A DNA stretch of 34,734 nt from Bacteroidia bacterium (GTDB taxonomy: Bacteria > Bacteroidota > Bacteroidia > Cytophagales > Cyclobacteriaceae), in contig JAUHYU010000056.1 in NCBI GenBank assembly GCA_030426345.1, positions 1-34,734 of the forward strand, read 5' to 3'. A program made the position numbers and the translations under genes. Every line of letters begins with the position of its first letter. The stretch's first letter is position 1. This document shows positions 16,689 to 25,754 of the stretch, piece by piece. Below the pieces are notes generated by a model, which saw nothing but the letters and a program-made list of their open reading frames with translations, had not been told where the DNA came from and did no database searches.

Positions 16689-17011
16689 ATTTACTTGGTT
16701 ACGAGAATTGTGTTTCTGTCAAAAATAATTAAAAAAGAATAAGTTTTAGCCAAAATCAAAAGGGATAAATAAAGTAGAGTCATGCTTGGAATGGTCTGAA
16801 CTGTTTCATTCTAAAAAGCCCTCCAAAACCCATGGAGTTTGAAGGGCTTTTACAGCCTTATACACAAACACCCCCAAATGACTTTTCTTTCGGTTGAATG
16901 AGAGCACCTTGAATTATCTCTAAAAAGTTTTCCATCCATTGGATTTTTATATATTTGTTTACCAAAATTATGATACACTGCACCCAATGTGATTAGGATC
17001 GACTTCTGACG
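16689..17011. promoter_or_regulatory. Divergent intergenic region with palindrome copy E and sigma-gene promoter
   Basis: Region between the divergent Gfo/Idh and sigma-factor genes. It holds an imperfect ccatgg palindrome (arms 16813-16832 and 16833-16852) with A- and T-runs. It also holds TATATTTG at 16950-16957, an exact TAnnTTTG -7 box, with a TTTT at 16928-16931 18 nt upstream as a weak -33 box. This is a plausible housekeeping promoter for the sigma gene at 17012. No gene is seen. Confidence 0.6.
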
Positions 17012-17617
17012 ATGACTAACAAAGAACTGATCGACCGGATAATCAAACATGATGATGAGCAGGCTTATGCCGAGCTGTTCAATCGCATCTATTCCCGACT
17101 GATCAAATTTTCCATTTACTATGTCAAAAATTATCAATGTGCAGAAGACGTTGTCTCAGAAGTTTTTGTTAATTTTTTAAAGAAGAAAAATAGATCAGCA
17201 CCCATCGAAAATGTAGAAGCATTTTTTTATACAGCAGTAAGGAACCAATCCCTCAAATATCTTAGAAAGCATAAAAATAAAAGCCTTTTTGTTTCGGGAG
17301 CAAGTTTGGAAGATTATGAAGTGGCCACAAGTTCAAGACCGGATCAGGAATTGATGGATAGCGAGTTGTACGATATCATCGTAGAATCCGTCAGCAAACT
17401 TCCTGTGCAGAGACGTGTCATTTTTGAGATGGTAAAATTTGACAAATTGAAATATAAAGAGGTGGCAGAAATTCTGACCATTTCTCAAAAAACCGTCGAA
17501 AAGCATATTTCCTTGGCGTTGAAAAATCTCAGGGTAGTGATTCAGGACTACCTGGAATCCAAAGATATCAAAGTCAAAAAGATCAACAGATCATCCTTTC
17601 TTTTTTTCTTCATGTAA
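17012..17617 (+). CDS. ECF RNA polymerase sigma-70 factor (FecI-like, Bacteroidota type)
   Basis: A 201-residue extracytoplasmic-function sigma factor. Region 2 lies at about residues 25-90 (LIKFSIYYVKNYQCAEDVVSEVFVNF, then FFYTAVRNQSLKYLRK). Region 4 is at about 128-185 (VSKLPVQRRVIFEMVKFDKLKYKEVAEILTISQKTVEKHIS) and carries the helix-turn-helix that reads the -35 element. No signal or extra domain is present. FecR lies downstream, followed by an STN-bearing SusC, so this is the standard trans-envelope switch: substrate on SusC is sensed through STN and FecR and frees the sigma factor to transcribe the locus. The ATG at 17012 fits region 2. The last residues (SSFLFFFM) are unusual but not disabling. 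Confidence 0.93.
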   Translation: MTNKELIDRIIKHDDEQAYAELFNRIYSRLIKFSIYYVKNYQCAEDVVSEVFVNFLKKKNRSAPIENVEAFFYTAVRNQSLKYLRKHKNKSLFVSGASLEDYEVATSSRPDQELMDSELYDIIVESVSKLPVQRRVIFEMVKFDKLKYKEVAEILTISQKTVEKHISLALKNLRVVIQDYLESKDIKVKKINRSSFLFFFM

Positions 17618-17626
17618 AAAAGTCGG

Positions 17627-17651
17627 AAATACCGTAGGGTATTTTTGTTTT
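17627..17651 (+). terminator. Stem-loop with T-run between sigma and FecR genes
   Basis: AAATACC (17627-17633), loop GTAG and GGTATTT (17638-17644) form a 7-bp stem running into a T-rich tail to 17651. It begins 9 nt after the sigma stop codon and ends 30 bp before the FecR ATG. It could partly attenuate transcription and so set the sigma : anti-sigma ratio. Confidence 0.55.
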
Positions 17652-17680
17652 CATGGTTCATACTTTAAACGGACGAATCC

Positions 17681-18688
17681 ATGAAGGAAAATATTGATGA
17701 TGTAATTGTTGCAATTCTGAACGGTACAGCCTCGGAACAGGAACAAGATGTATTCAGTAAATGGCTCGAAGCAGATGTACTCAATGCGGGGGTATTTGAA
17801 AATATCAAAAAGTACTGGCAGTTGGAAAGCAAAGAAGTCGAAATAATCAATATTGACGACGTAAGAAAAAATACATGGAAGAAGGGGCATCGCATCTCAG
17901 AGACAAAATCACAAAAAATATCTCCATTTTATTATAGAGTTGCAGCAGTATTGGCCTTCATGCTAACCTTTACATTTATTGCCTTCGAATATTCCGAACA
18001 TCTGGGGCAGGACACTCCAAATGCAGCATTTAATATTATTGAAAAGAATAATCTGTCAGGCGTAAAATCAACCATCCACTTACCCGATGGTTCAATTGTG
18101 AACCTAAATGCCGAAAGCAGCATTCGCTTTGCGGAAGGGCTAAAGGATAGTGTTAGATGGGTAGAGTTGGATGGTGAAGCATATTTTGAAGTAGCCCACA
18201 ATAAACAAAAGCCATTTATTGTGAAATCCAGAAACATTTATACTACAGCGATAGGAACAGCATTTAATGTAAATGCCTATCCCGACAGATCATCGATCGA
18301 AGTTTCACTCGTGGAAGGGAAAGTAGCAGTACACGCCCAACAGGACGAAAACATGCTAAATAAAACCTTTTTGGAAGCAGGACGACAGGTTGCCTATATG
18401 GAAAATAAAATCGTTCACAATGGATCATTTGATGTCTCAGATGTGACAGGATGGAAAGATGGAATTATTCGTTTTACCGATGCAGACTACCAGACGGTGA
18501 CAAGGCAACTCGAAAGATGGTATGGGGTCAAATTTGAGCATCCGGATGTTGAACCCAAGTGGAACCTGGATGCAAAATTCATCAATGCTTCTTTAGAGCG
18601 TGTGTTGGATGTAATTGCCCATAGCGAACATGTAGAATATCAATTGATAGAAGATACTGTGAAAATAAAGTTTAACCAAAATGAATAA
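17681..18688 (+). CDS. FecR-family anti-sigma / sigma regulator
   Basis: A 335-residue inner-membrane regulator. The cytoplasmic N-terminus (about 1-83) binds the sigma factor. One membrane helix spans about residues 84-103 (YYRVAAVLAFMLTFTFIAF). The periplasmic FecR domain follows (about 125-225), with STIHLPDGSIVNLNAESSIRF, WVELDGEAYFEVAHNKQKPFIV and TAIGTAFNVNAYPD, all typical. A C-terminal DUF4974-type domain (about 260-332; FTDADYQTVTRQLERWYGVKF) is where the STN domain of the receptor should dock. The length is normal. It is the partner of the sigma factor at 17012 and of the SusC-like receptor at 18805. Confidence 0.94.
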   Translation: MKENIDDVIVAILNGTASEQEQDVFSKWLEADVLNAGVFENIKKYWQLESKEVEIINIDDVRKNTWKKGHRISETKSQKISPFYYRVAAVLAFMLTFTFIAFEYSEHLGQDTPNAAFNIIEKNNLSGVKSTIHLPDGSIVNLNAESSIRFAEGLKDSVRWVELDGEAYFEVAHNKQKPFIVKSRNIYTTAIGTAFNVNAYPDRSSIEVSLVEGKVAVHAQQDENMLNKTFLEAGRQVAYMENKIVHNGSFDVSDVTGWKDGIIRFTDADYQTVTRQLERWYGVKFEHPDVEPKWNLDAKFINASLERVLDVIAHSEHVEYQLIEDTVKIKFNQNE

Positions 18689-18804
18689 TTATGGATAAAA
18701 AAATAACCGACGACTAAAAAGACATCGGTTACTTCTAGGTTCCGAAGTTGCGCCAACAACTTTCAGAACTTTTAAATAAATGTTAAATTATTAAAGACAA
18801 AGTT
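18689..18804 (+). promoter_or_regulatory. FecR-SusC intergenic region with two hairpins
   Basis: This region holds a stem around aaccga (18705-18710) and tcggtt (18725-18730), extendable with one mismatch, and a second stem AAGTTG / CAACTT (18745-18762). It should contain the sigma-dependent promoter and 5' leader of the susC-like gene, but no consensus is known to me for this sigma factor. Confidence 0.4.
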
Positions 18805-21800
18805 ATGAAATTTAAATTACTCTCGCTCATTGTGATGATGACAAAATTGATTTTCTATGGAACACTAGTACAGGTTTTCACCTGTTCGCTGCTGTTGGCA
18901 CTAAGTTCTGACGCACAAATTGTTGAAAGCATCAAGGACAAAAAGCTGGACTTGAATCTTAAAAATGCCAGTCTGTCGAAAGTATTCGTCGAATTGGAAA
19001 GGCAGACAGGGTACGAATTCACGTATGACAGAAAGATCTTAAAATCGAACCTCAAAGTAGATTTGGTCGGTAAAAACCAAAAGGTTTATGACTACTTGCT
19101 CACCCTGTCCAAAGATGCAAACCTGAAGTTTAAGCAATACAACAACAACATTTCTGTTAGCTTGAACAATAATAATGATGTCATGGAATCTCCGATAAGC
19201 ATAACCATGCAGGCCATTAATATTACGGGGCGCATAACATCTTCAGATGATGGGGAAGGTTTGCCTGGAGTAAATGTAATTGTAAAAGGAACTTTAACAG
19301 GAACTGTTACAGATATAGAAGGCAATTATCGGTTAAATGCTCCTGAGAATGGCATCTTGGTTATCAGTTCAGTTGGATATATCTCAGAAGAAGTATCTGT
19401 GGGAGGTAGGTCTGTGATTGATTTCGCCATGACAACAGATGTAACTTCACTTGATGAGATCGTGGTAATTGGTTACGGAGAACAGAAAAAGGCCAACCTT
19501 ACAGGCTCTGTTGTTACAGTTGGAGAAGCTGATTTTGAAAATAGAGTTGTATCAAATCCGATACAAGCACTACAAGGAAAAGTAGCAGGCCTGAGAGTAA
19601 CACAAACGACAGGTACGCCAGGTAACGAAGGCCTTTCATTTCAAATAAGGGGTGCAAATTCTTTTTCTTCCGATCCTGCAATCTCAAATGCTGTAAAAAA
19701 TAAGCCGTTGATCTTGATCAATGGAATTATTGGTGATTTGACAGACTTGGACCCAGCATTTATTGAGTCAATCACGGTACTGAAGGATGCAGCTTCTGCT
19801 TCTATTTATGGTGCAAGAGCCGCAAATGGTGTAATTTTAGTAACTACTAAAAGTGGCTCCGGTAAAGGATTAAATGTTACTTACACAGGTAGAGTAATGT
19901 CGCAGTCACGGATTAATCTCCTAGATCGATATCGTGAGTCAGTGGATTTTATGAATCTGGTCAATGATGTCGTGGCCCCTCATACTGGGAGATATTATTC
20001 AGATGAGGTTATAAATAACTTTAGAACAAATCCATCAGATGAATTCCCAAATTTCGACCACGAGGATTTCTACATTCGTGACGTTACCATCCAAAACCAT
20101 AATATTCAAATTGGAGGTGCTACAGAGAAAACCAACTATAATATTGGTTTTGGGTATTGGGATCAGAATGGTATTACAAGGGGCTTTGGTTACAAACGGC
20201 TCAATGCGCTTTTTAATGTGGAGTCACAGGTTAATGATTTCGTGAAAATAGGTGCTTTTGTAAGTGGGGTAGATGGCAGCAGAATCGAGCCCTATAATGG
20301 GGAACGAGATTACTTAATGGGTATTTTATCACAATCTCCAACGTATAAACCTACCCTATTGGATGGGTCTGGTAGATATACTGGTAGTAATGGTGGTTCT
20401 GAACCTGAATCAGTAGGGTATGCTGATATTGCATCCAAGAATGCCCAGGCAATATCGGAAAATGATAACGCAAGGATCTACGATGATCACTTTACTATAA
20501 ATGCAAATGCATTTCTTGATGTTACGCTTCTCAAAGGATTGACCTGGTATTCAAAAATTGGTTTAAATATAACTCAAACAGATTATAAAAGGCGCCGGCC
20601 TATACTCAGGATGTATAGCTATCGTTCGGGAGAGTTTCAGGGCAACCTTGATAACATTGGTACTGAAGAGCTACAGCACACAGTAACCAATTCTGAGCAT
20701 TATACGATGTTCTCTCATTTAAGATATCAAAAATCCTTTAATGATGCACACAATTTCAGTATAATGCTTGGCGCCAGTCAGGAAACTCAGAATATTGAGT
20801 CTATCCAAGGGGTGAGACGCGGGTTTGCATCTCCTAACTTGGATGTATTATCCGGTGCTCCTGTAGATGGGCAAACGAATGCAGGTAACATAAATGAATT
20901 TGTATTGCAATCCCTTTTTGGAAGATTTACGTATGACTATAAAGGCAAATATTTATTTGAAGCCAATTTCAGGAGAGATGGTAGTTCAAGATTTCAAGAA
21001 GACAACAGATTTGGATTTTTTCCATCATATTCCGCAGCCTGGAGGATATCCGAGGAGGCATTTATGGCAAGTGCATCCTCATGGTTAACTAATTTTAAAG
21101 TTCGATTTTCTAATGGAAAGATGGGGAATGACCAAATTGGGTTTTACCCATATCAATCCGTATTGCAGTTGGGGAGGGATTATCCGTTTGGAGGTAGCCT
21201 GACAGGTGGTGGAAGAAGAGAACAACTGGCGAATAGCAATATACAATGGGAGGAGACGCAAATCACTGATATTGGTTTGGATTTAAATCTTAAAGGCAAT
21301 TTGTTTACAATGACCTTTGATTATTATGATAAAACAACAGAAGGTATATTAAGAATTGCCCAGCTACCAACGTATTCAGGTTTATTGCCTCCATTCGTAA
21401 ATGAAGGAGTAGTTAATAACAAGGGCTTTGAATTAATTCTTGGCCATCAAAATTCAATTGGAGAATTTAATTATGGTGTAAATTTCAATGTTTCAAAATA
21501 TACCAACAAATTGGTGAGTTTTGGTACCCGTACCTTTGGTACCAATGCTATGATCGAAGGAGAAGAGATGAACCGCTATTACATGTATCAGGCGGATGGG
21601 ATCTACCAGAGTGAAGCTGAAATTACGAGTGGACCAGAACCGAGATGGCCAGCTGTTCCTGGAGATCTAAGATATAAAGATATTGATGGAGATAATAAAA
21701 TCACACCGGACGACAGGGTAGATGTGGATGGTGTTAACCCGGACTTTTTCTATGGATTCGAAATTACAGCTAACTGGAAAGGATTTGATTTTGCATTGTT

Positions 21801-22221
21801 CTTCCAGGGTGAAAAGGGAAGAAAGGTTTTGCTCAATGATCCGTGGTCTTTAATTATGCCGTTCTCCGTGCATGGGGCTCAACCAATTCATTGGTGGGAT
21901 GATTCCTGGACTCCAGAAAATCAATCTACCGAAAAACCAAGGATGTTTTATATGGGTGCTCCGGATGGTCAATCCATCAAGGAAGCAAATACGTTCTGGT
22001 TGAGAGAGGCAAGTTATATAAGACTGAAAAATCTATCGATTGGTTATTCACTACCTTCCAAGGTACTAGAGAATGTGTTCTTGACCAGTGCGAGGTTCTT
22101 CTTTAACGCTGAAAACCTGGCAACATTTTCCAAGTTTGAATTTGGTGATCCTGAGCGACCGTCTGATAACCTATATCCGTTGTTCAGAACACTTACTTTG
22201 GGTACAACCATTAAATTTTAA
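18805..22221 (+). CDS. SusC/RagA-family TonB-dependent outer-membrane transporter with STN domain
   Basis: An 1138-residue outer-membrane glycan importer that works with the SusD-like lipoprotein downstream and the TonB system. A signal peptide lies within residues 1-37 (ends SSDAQ). The STN signalling domain (about 44-118; LNLKNASLSKVFVELERQTGYEFTY) links it to FecR. A CarboxypepD_reg-like domain (about 138-210; GLPGVNVIVKGTLTGTVTDIEGNY) and the SusC signature DEIVVIGYGEQKKANLTGSV (218-236) precede the plug and the 22-strand barrel. It ends in LFRTLTLGTTIKF with the terminal Phe needed for BAM insertion. The length is normal for STN-bearing members. The substrate is not evident from the sequence; see the enzyme genes downstream. 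Confidence 0.96.
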   Translation: MKFKLLSLIVMMTKLIFYGTLVQVFTCSLLLALSSDAQIVESIKDKKLDLNLKNASLSKVFVELERQTGYEFTYDRKILKSNLKVDLVGKNQKVYDYLLTLSKDANLKFKQYNNNISVSLNNNNDVMESPISITMQAINITGRITSSDDGEGLPGVNVIVKGTLTGTVTDIEGNYRLNAPENGILVISSVGYISEEVSVGGRSVIDFAMTTDVTSLDEIVVIGYGEQKKANLTGSVVTVGEADFENRVVSNPIQALQGKVAGLRVTQTTGTPGNEGLSFQIRGANSFSSDPAISNAVKNKPLILINGIIGDLTDLDPAFIESITVLKDAASASIYGARAANGVILVTTKSGSGKGLNVTYTGRVMSQSRINLLDRYRESVDFMNLVNDVVAPHTGRYYSDEVINNFRTNPSDEFPNFDHEDFYIRDVTIQNHNIQIGGATEKTNYNIGFGYWDQNGITRGFGYKRLNALFNVESQVNDFVKIGAFVSGVDGSRIEPYNGERDYLMGILSQSPTYKPTLLDGSGRYTGSNGGSEPESVGYADIASKNAQAISENDNARIYDDHFTINANAFLDVTLLKGLTWYSKIGLNITQTDYKRRRPILRMYSYRSGEFQGNLDNIGTEELQHTVTNSEHYTMFSHLRYQKSFNDAHNFSIMLGASQETQNIESIQGVRRGFASPNLDVLSGAPVDGQTNAGNINEFVLQSLFGRFTYDYKGKYLFEANFRRDGSSRFQEDNRFGFFPSYSAAWRISEEAFMASASSWLTNFKVRFSNGKMGNDQIGFYPYQSVLQLGRDYPFGGSLTGGGRREQLANSNIQWEETQITDIGLDLNLKGNLFTMTFDYYDKTTEGILRIAQLPTYSGLLPPFVNEGVVNNKGFELILGHQNSIGEFNYGVNFNVSKYTNKLVSFGTRTFGTNAMIEGEEMNRYYMYQADGIYQSEAEITSGPEPRWPAVPGDLRYKDIDGDNKITPDDRVDVDGVNPDFFYGFEITANWKGFDFALFFQGEKGRKVLLNDPWSLIMPFSVHGAQPIHWWDDSWTPENQSTEKPRMFYMGAPDGQSIKEANTFWLREASYIRLKNLSIGYSLPSKVLENVFLTSARFFFNAENLATFSKFEFGDPERPSDNLYPLFRTLTLGTTIKF

Positions 22222-22253
22222 TTGTTATGTTTAATTTAGAAAAGAATAACGAT

Positions 22254-23831
22254 ATGAAAATTAATAAAATACTTGGTTTAACGGTTGCTCTAATCGTTTT
22301 ATCAACTGTATCCTGTCAGGATATGGATTTGAATCCACATGATAAACTAGCAGAAGGTACGTTTTGGAAGAGTGAATCTGATGTGGAGCTAGCATTAACA
22401 GGAATGTATGATCAGCTTAAAGCTGGGGAACCATGGGGAGCAAATAGTTTCCTAAATTCATTTTCATTGCCTGCTTTTGATGCTATATCAGATAATGCAT
22501 TTACGCAACACAATCGACTCGGATTGAAAAATGCTTTAGTTGCTCCGATTAATTCGCAAACAGGAGGTATAGTTACAGATTTCTACGATATAGCGTACAA
22601 GCAAATTGCTACTTCAAATTATTTTCTTGAGAATGTTGACAATGTGCCATCAGATAATCTTGATGCTATAAATCAGGCAAAAGGAGAAACTCGGTTTTTC
22701 AGAGGGATGATGTATTATTACCTAAGCGAATTTTATGGGGATGTGCCTATTGTACTGAATTCATATGAGCTTAATGAGGATTTAAAAATGAAATCCTCAA
22801 AAGTCGATGTAGTCTCTCAGGCCTTAAATGATCTGGATTTTGCTATTGCAAATCTGGAGAATAAAGCATATGATGGGCATGTAGGGAAAGGCGCGGCACA
22901 GGCGTTAAAAGTAAGGGTATTGATGGCAAATCAAAGGTGGGCTGAAGCAGCAAATCTAGCAAAAATGATAATAAATGATTCTCCATTTTCTCTCAGTCTA
23001 GATTATAACAGCCTTTTTACTGCTAGTGAACAAGCCGGGAACCCTGAAATAATGTTTTCTGTTAAGTATCTAAGGCCCAATAAGGAACATATAGGATCGC
23101 TCAACTGGGGTTGGTGGCAAAGTGTATCGCCTTTACAAAACTTTATTGATGAGTTTCAGATGACCGATGGATTGCCCATTAGCTCTTCGCCGCTTTATGA
23201 TCCTGCTAACCCATACTTAAATCGTGATCCCAGAATGGTATTAACTGCAGATGTTCCAGGTTCTGATGATGACCCAGGTTCAGTGTTTGGATACCCAGGA
23301 GAAAATGGTGGTATGGATATCATGTGGAAAGACAGGGTAAATGGTATGCCACCTCCAATTCGCTATTGTCTCAGGAAATATTCCGACCGTTCCTTCCAGA
23401 CGACCGTCGATCAATCGAATCATTGCGATACAGACTATATTATCCTTAGGTTTGGAGAAGTGTTGCTTAACTATGCAGAGGCACAAAATGAAGATGCAGG
23501 TCCTGATATTACAGTATACGAAGCAGTAAATTCGATCCGCAACAGGGTTGGTATGCCAGATCTATCTGCGGGATTATCTAAGGATGATATGAGAACAGCT
23601 ATTAGACATGAGCGAAGAGTAGAGTTGGCCTTCGAAGGCATGCGATGGTTAGATCTAAAGCGGTGGGGAACATTGGTAGAGCGAATAAATTCTGTTGATG
23701 CCACTCAGGTCCCGGTAGCTTATACCCATAGCGAGCATAATGTGCTATGGCCAATTCCACAATCTGAAATTGACTTTTATAATGCAAATGATTTGGATTT
23801 AGGCCAAAATCCGGGGTATTCAGGTAATTAG
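22254..23831 (+). CDS. SusD/RagB-family surface glycan-binding lipoprotein
   Basis: A 525-residue lipoprotein that caps the SusC barrel and delivers glycan. An ATG at 22227, 5 bp after the SusC stop, opens the frame, but the ATG at 22254 starts the signal peptide directly (MKINKILGLTVALIVLSTVSC, lipidated Cys21) and is preferred. SusD marks include LAEGTFWKSESDVELALTGMYDQL, GETRFFRGMMYYYLSEFYGDVPIV and the C-terminal block AIRHERRVELAFEGMRWLDLKRWG. The closing WPIPQSEIDFYNANDLDLGQNPGY is typical. It is co-transcribed with susC. Confidence 0.95.
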   Translation: MKINKILGLTVALIVLSTVSCQDMDLNPHDKLAEGTFWKSESDVELALTGMYDQLKAGEPWGANSFLNSFSLPAFDAISDNAFTQHNRLGLKNALVAPINSQTGGIVTDFYDIAYKQIATSNYFLENVDNVPSDNLDAINQAKGETRFFRGMMYYYLSEFYGDVPIVLNSYELNEDLKMKSSKVDVVSQALNDLDFAIANLENKAYDGHVGKGAAQALKVRVLMANQRWAEAANLAKMIINDSPFSLSLDYNSLFTASEQAGNPEIMFSVKYLRPNKEHIGSLNWGWWQSVSPLQNFIDEFQMTDGLPISSSPLYDPANPYLNRDPRMVLTADVPGSDDDPGSVFGYPGENGGMDIMWKDRVNGMPPPIRYCLRKYSDRSFQTTVDQSNHCDTDYIILRFGEVLLNYAEAQNEDAGPDITVYEAVNSIRNRVGMPDLSAGLSKDDMRTAIRHERRVELAFEGMRWLDLKRWGTLVERINSVDATQVPVAYTHSEHNVLWPIPQSEIDFYNANDLDLGQNPGYSGN

Positions 23832-23858
23832 GCTAATAATCGATAAAGGTGTTGAATT

Positions 23859-23886
23859 CAGGTCGATATTTTATTATATCGACCTG
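23859..23886 (+). terminator. Strong stem-loop after the SusC/SusD pair
   Basis: CAGGTCGATAT (23859-23869) and ATATCGACCTG (23876-23886) are perfect 11-bp arms around a 6-nt loop; the stem extends with one bulge through gaat / attc. It lies 27 bp after the SusD stop. The following T-run is weak, so it is probably an attenuator or mRNA-stabilising hairpin that keeps SusC/SusD levels above those of the enzymes, rather than a full terminator. Confidence 0.65.
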
Positions 23887-23912
23887 ATTCTTATCTAATT
23901 GATGTTGAAACA

Positions 23913-25736
23913 ATGGTAATTTCCTTTTTTAGAAATCATAAATATTTTCCACAATCTGCGTTCGCAAGTTTATACTTGGCATTTGTTTTAGGTGCTTTTT
24001 CTAGTTTGGCTTTTATGGGTTGTAGTGGAGTTGATCATAATGGACAATTTGCCTCAAAACAACTGGAAGACTCATTACAACAAGGCATATTCTTAAATGA
24101 AATAACAAAGAAAGCAGGCTTGGCAAATTTTGAGTATGACAATGGAGCTTACGGAGAATTCTTTTTTCCTGAGATTATGGGAAGTGGAGTTTCATTTATT
24201 GACTATGATCAGGATAATTTTCAGGACATATTGTTAGTGAATGGTGGCTCCTTAAAAGAAAATGAAAAAGAAATGGTAGATGGGCTTACGTTATTTAGAA
24301 ACATAGACGGAGTTCGATTTGAAAATGTGACGGAGCAGGTCGGTTTAAAGGATATTCATACCTATGGATTTGGATTTACAGTTGCAGACTATGATAATGA
24401 TGGGGATGACGATTTCTTTTTGGCTGCGCTAGATAACAATATGCTTTTTAGGAATGATGGAGGTTGGTTTACAGATGTTTCCATAGAATCTGGTGTAGGA
24501 GGAGGTAATTTATGGAGTGCCTGTGCTCTTTTTATCGATGCTGATAGAGATGGATGGCTTGATATTTTTGTTGGTAATTATGTAAAGTGGTCAAGAAGGA
24601 AAGATCGAAGTCTGTTTTGCTCTGTTGATGGCAGGACAGATGATTATTGCTCGCCGGATATGTATGAAGGTGAAGCATGTTCTTTTTATCATAATAATGG
24701 TGATGGAACATTTACAGAAGAAGCGGGACTTAGAGGGTTGCACAATCCGATGCCAACAAAAACGCTTGGTGTAGTTGAGATTGATTTCAATGACGATGGT
24801 TGGCCAGATTTTTTTATGGCGAATGATGCCGTTCCAGATCTTTTATTTCAAAATCAGGGGGATGGAACATTCAAAGAGGTGAGCATGGCACTAGGAGTCT
24901 ATTTTGGTGTGGATGGTTCCCCTACTGCTGGTATGGGAGTAGCTGTTGGTGACGTTCGAAATGATGGATTACATTCAATTTTTGTTGGAAATTTTTCAGA
25001 TAAAATGATGACTGTTTTTAGATACACTGAACATGGAGTATATGTAAATGATGCTGATTATACAGGAATTGGTCGTCAGACCATTAACAGTTTGAATTTT
25101 GGCTTATCATTATTCGATGTTGAATTAGACGGAGATTTAGACCTATTCGTAGCAAATGGGCATGTGTTTTTAGGTGCCGGGACCAAGAAGAAGAATACAA
25201 CCCTCATGCAAAGGCCTCATTTTTTTATTAATAATGGCAGAGGAGAATTTAGTGATATTGTGAAGGCAAGTCCTACCTTTTTTAAGGATTCACTACTGGC
25301 GAGATCCACTGCATATGCAGATATTGACCTGGATGGCGATTTGGACTTGATCATAACCGACAATACCGGGCCGATATATTTGATGCGAAATGATTCCAAA
25401 AGGGGCAATGTTTTGAAATTGCTGTTAAAGGGCGCTCATGGAAATTTGAATGCTATTGGAGCGAAAATCGTTGTTCATTATGGAGATAGTTTGAGGCAAA
25501 TTAGGTATGTGAAATCGTCAGATAGTTACCTTTCTCAATCAGAGTTTCCTGCAACGTTTGGATTGGCCGATGCCCAACAGGTTGATTCGATTCAAATAAA
25601 CTGGCCATCCGGGAAAGTGTCCAATTTCCATGACATCAAGGCCAATCAGTTTATTCAGATTGAAGAAGGGGATGAAGAAATCCAAACAATAAAAAACTTT
25701 GGCCATAATGCTTTGGCCCAATACTCTGTACTCTAA
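23913..25736 (+). CDS. CRTAC1-family lipoprotein (FG-GAP/VCBS repeats with ASPIC/UnbV domain)
   Basis: A 607-residue exported lipoprotein; the signal ends in lipobox FMGC (Cys37). The body consists of FG-GAP / VCBS-type propeller repeats with calcium loops such as DYDQDNFQDILLVNGG, DYDNDGDDDFFLAA, DADRDGWLDIFVGNY, DFNDDGWPDFFMAND and DLDGDLDLIITDN. The C-terminus is an ASPIC/UnbV domain (LNAIGAKIVVHYGD, then INWPSGKVSNFHDIKANQ). Such proteins are thought to bind carbohydrate or protein at the cell surface and often accompany SusC/SusD pairs in marine Bacteroidota; enzyme activity is not expected. It sits between SusD and the hydrolases and 18 bp before the next gene, so it may be a surface glycan-binding component. 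Confidence 0.87.
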   Translation: MVISFFRNHKYFPQSAFASLYLAFVLGAFSSLAFMGCSGVDHNGQFASKQLEDSLQQGIFLNEITKKAGLANFEYDNGAYGEFFFPEIMGSGVSFIDYDQDNFQDILLVNGGSLKENEKEMVDGLTLFRNIDGVRFENVTEQVGLKDIHTYGFGFTVADYDNDGDDDFFLAALDNNMLFRNDGGWFTDVSIESGVGGGNLWSACALFIDADRDGWLDIFVGNYVKWSRRKDRSLFCSVDGRTDDYCSPDMYEGEACSFYHNNGDGTFTEEAGLRGLHNPMPTKTLGVVEIDFNDDGWPDFFMANDAVPDLLFQNQGDGTFKEVSMALGVYFGVDGSPTAGMGVAVGDVRNDGLHSIFVGNFSDKMMTVFRYTEHGVYVNDADYTGIGRQTINSLNFGLSLFDVELDGDLDLFVANGHVFLGAGTKKKNTTLMQRPHFFINNGRGEFSDIVKASPTFFKDSLLARSTAYADIDLDGDLDLIITDNTGPIYLMRNDSKRGNVLKLLLKGAHGNLNAIGAKIVVHYGDSLRQIRYVKSSDSYLSQSEFPATFGLADAQQVDSIQINWPSGKVSNFHDIKANQFIQIEEGDEEIQTIKNFGHNALAQYSVL

Positions 25737-25754
25737 TTTTTAATTCCTTTTTCT

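Noticed and set aside
2661-16852. CRISPR array made from the recurring palindromes
   Set aside because: The copies are kilobases apart with genes between them, not regularly spaced, and no cas gene is present.
16850-17137. 95-codon minus-strand open frame over the sigma gene start
   Set aside because: It overlaps the sigma promoter box and the coding start in antisense and has no recognisable domain.
18745-18762. SusC leader hairpin as a riboswitch
   Set aside because: Only two short stems are visible with no aptamer-like conserved core; a plain leader is enough to explain it.
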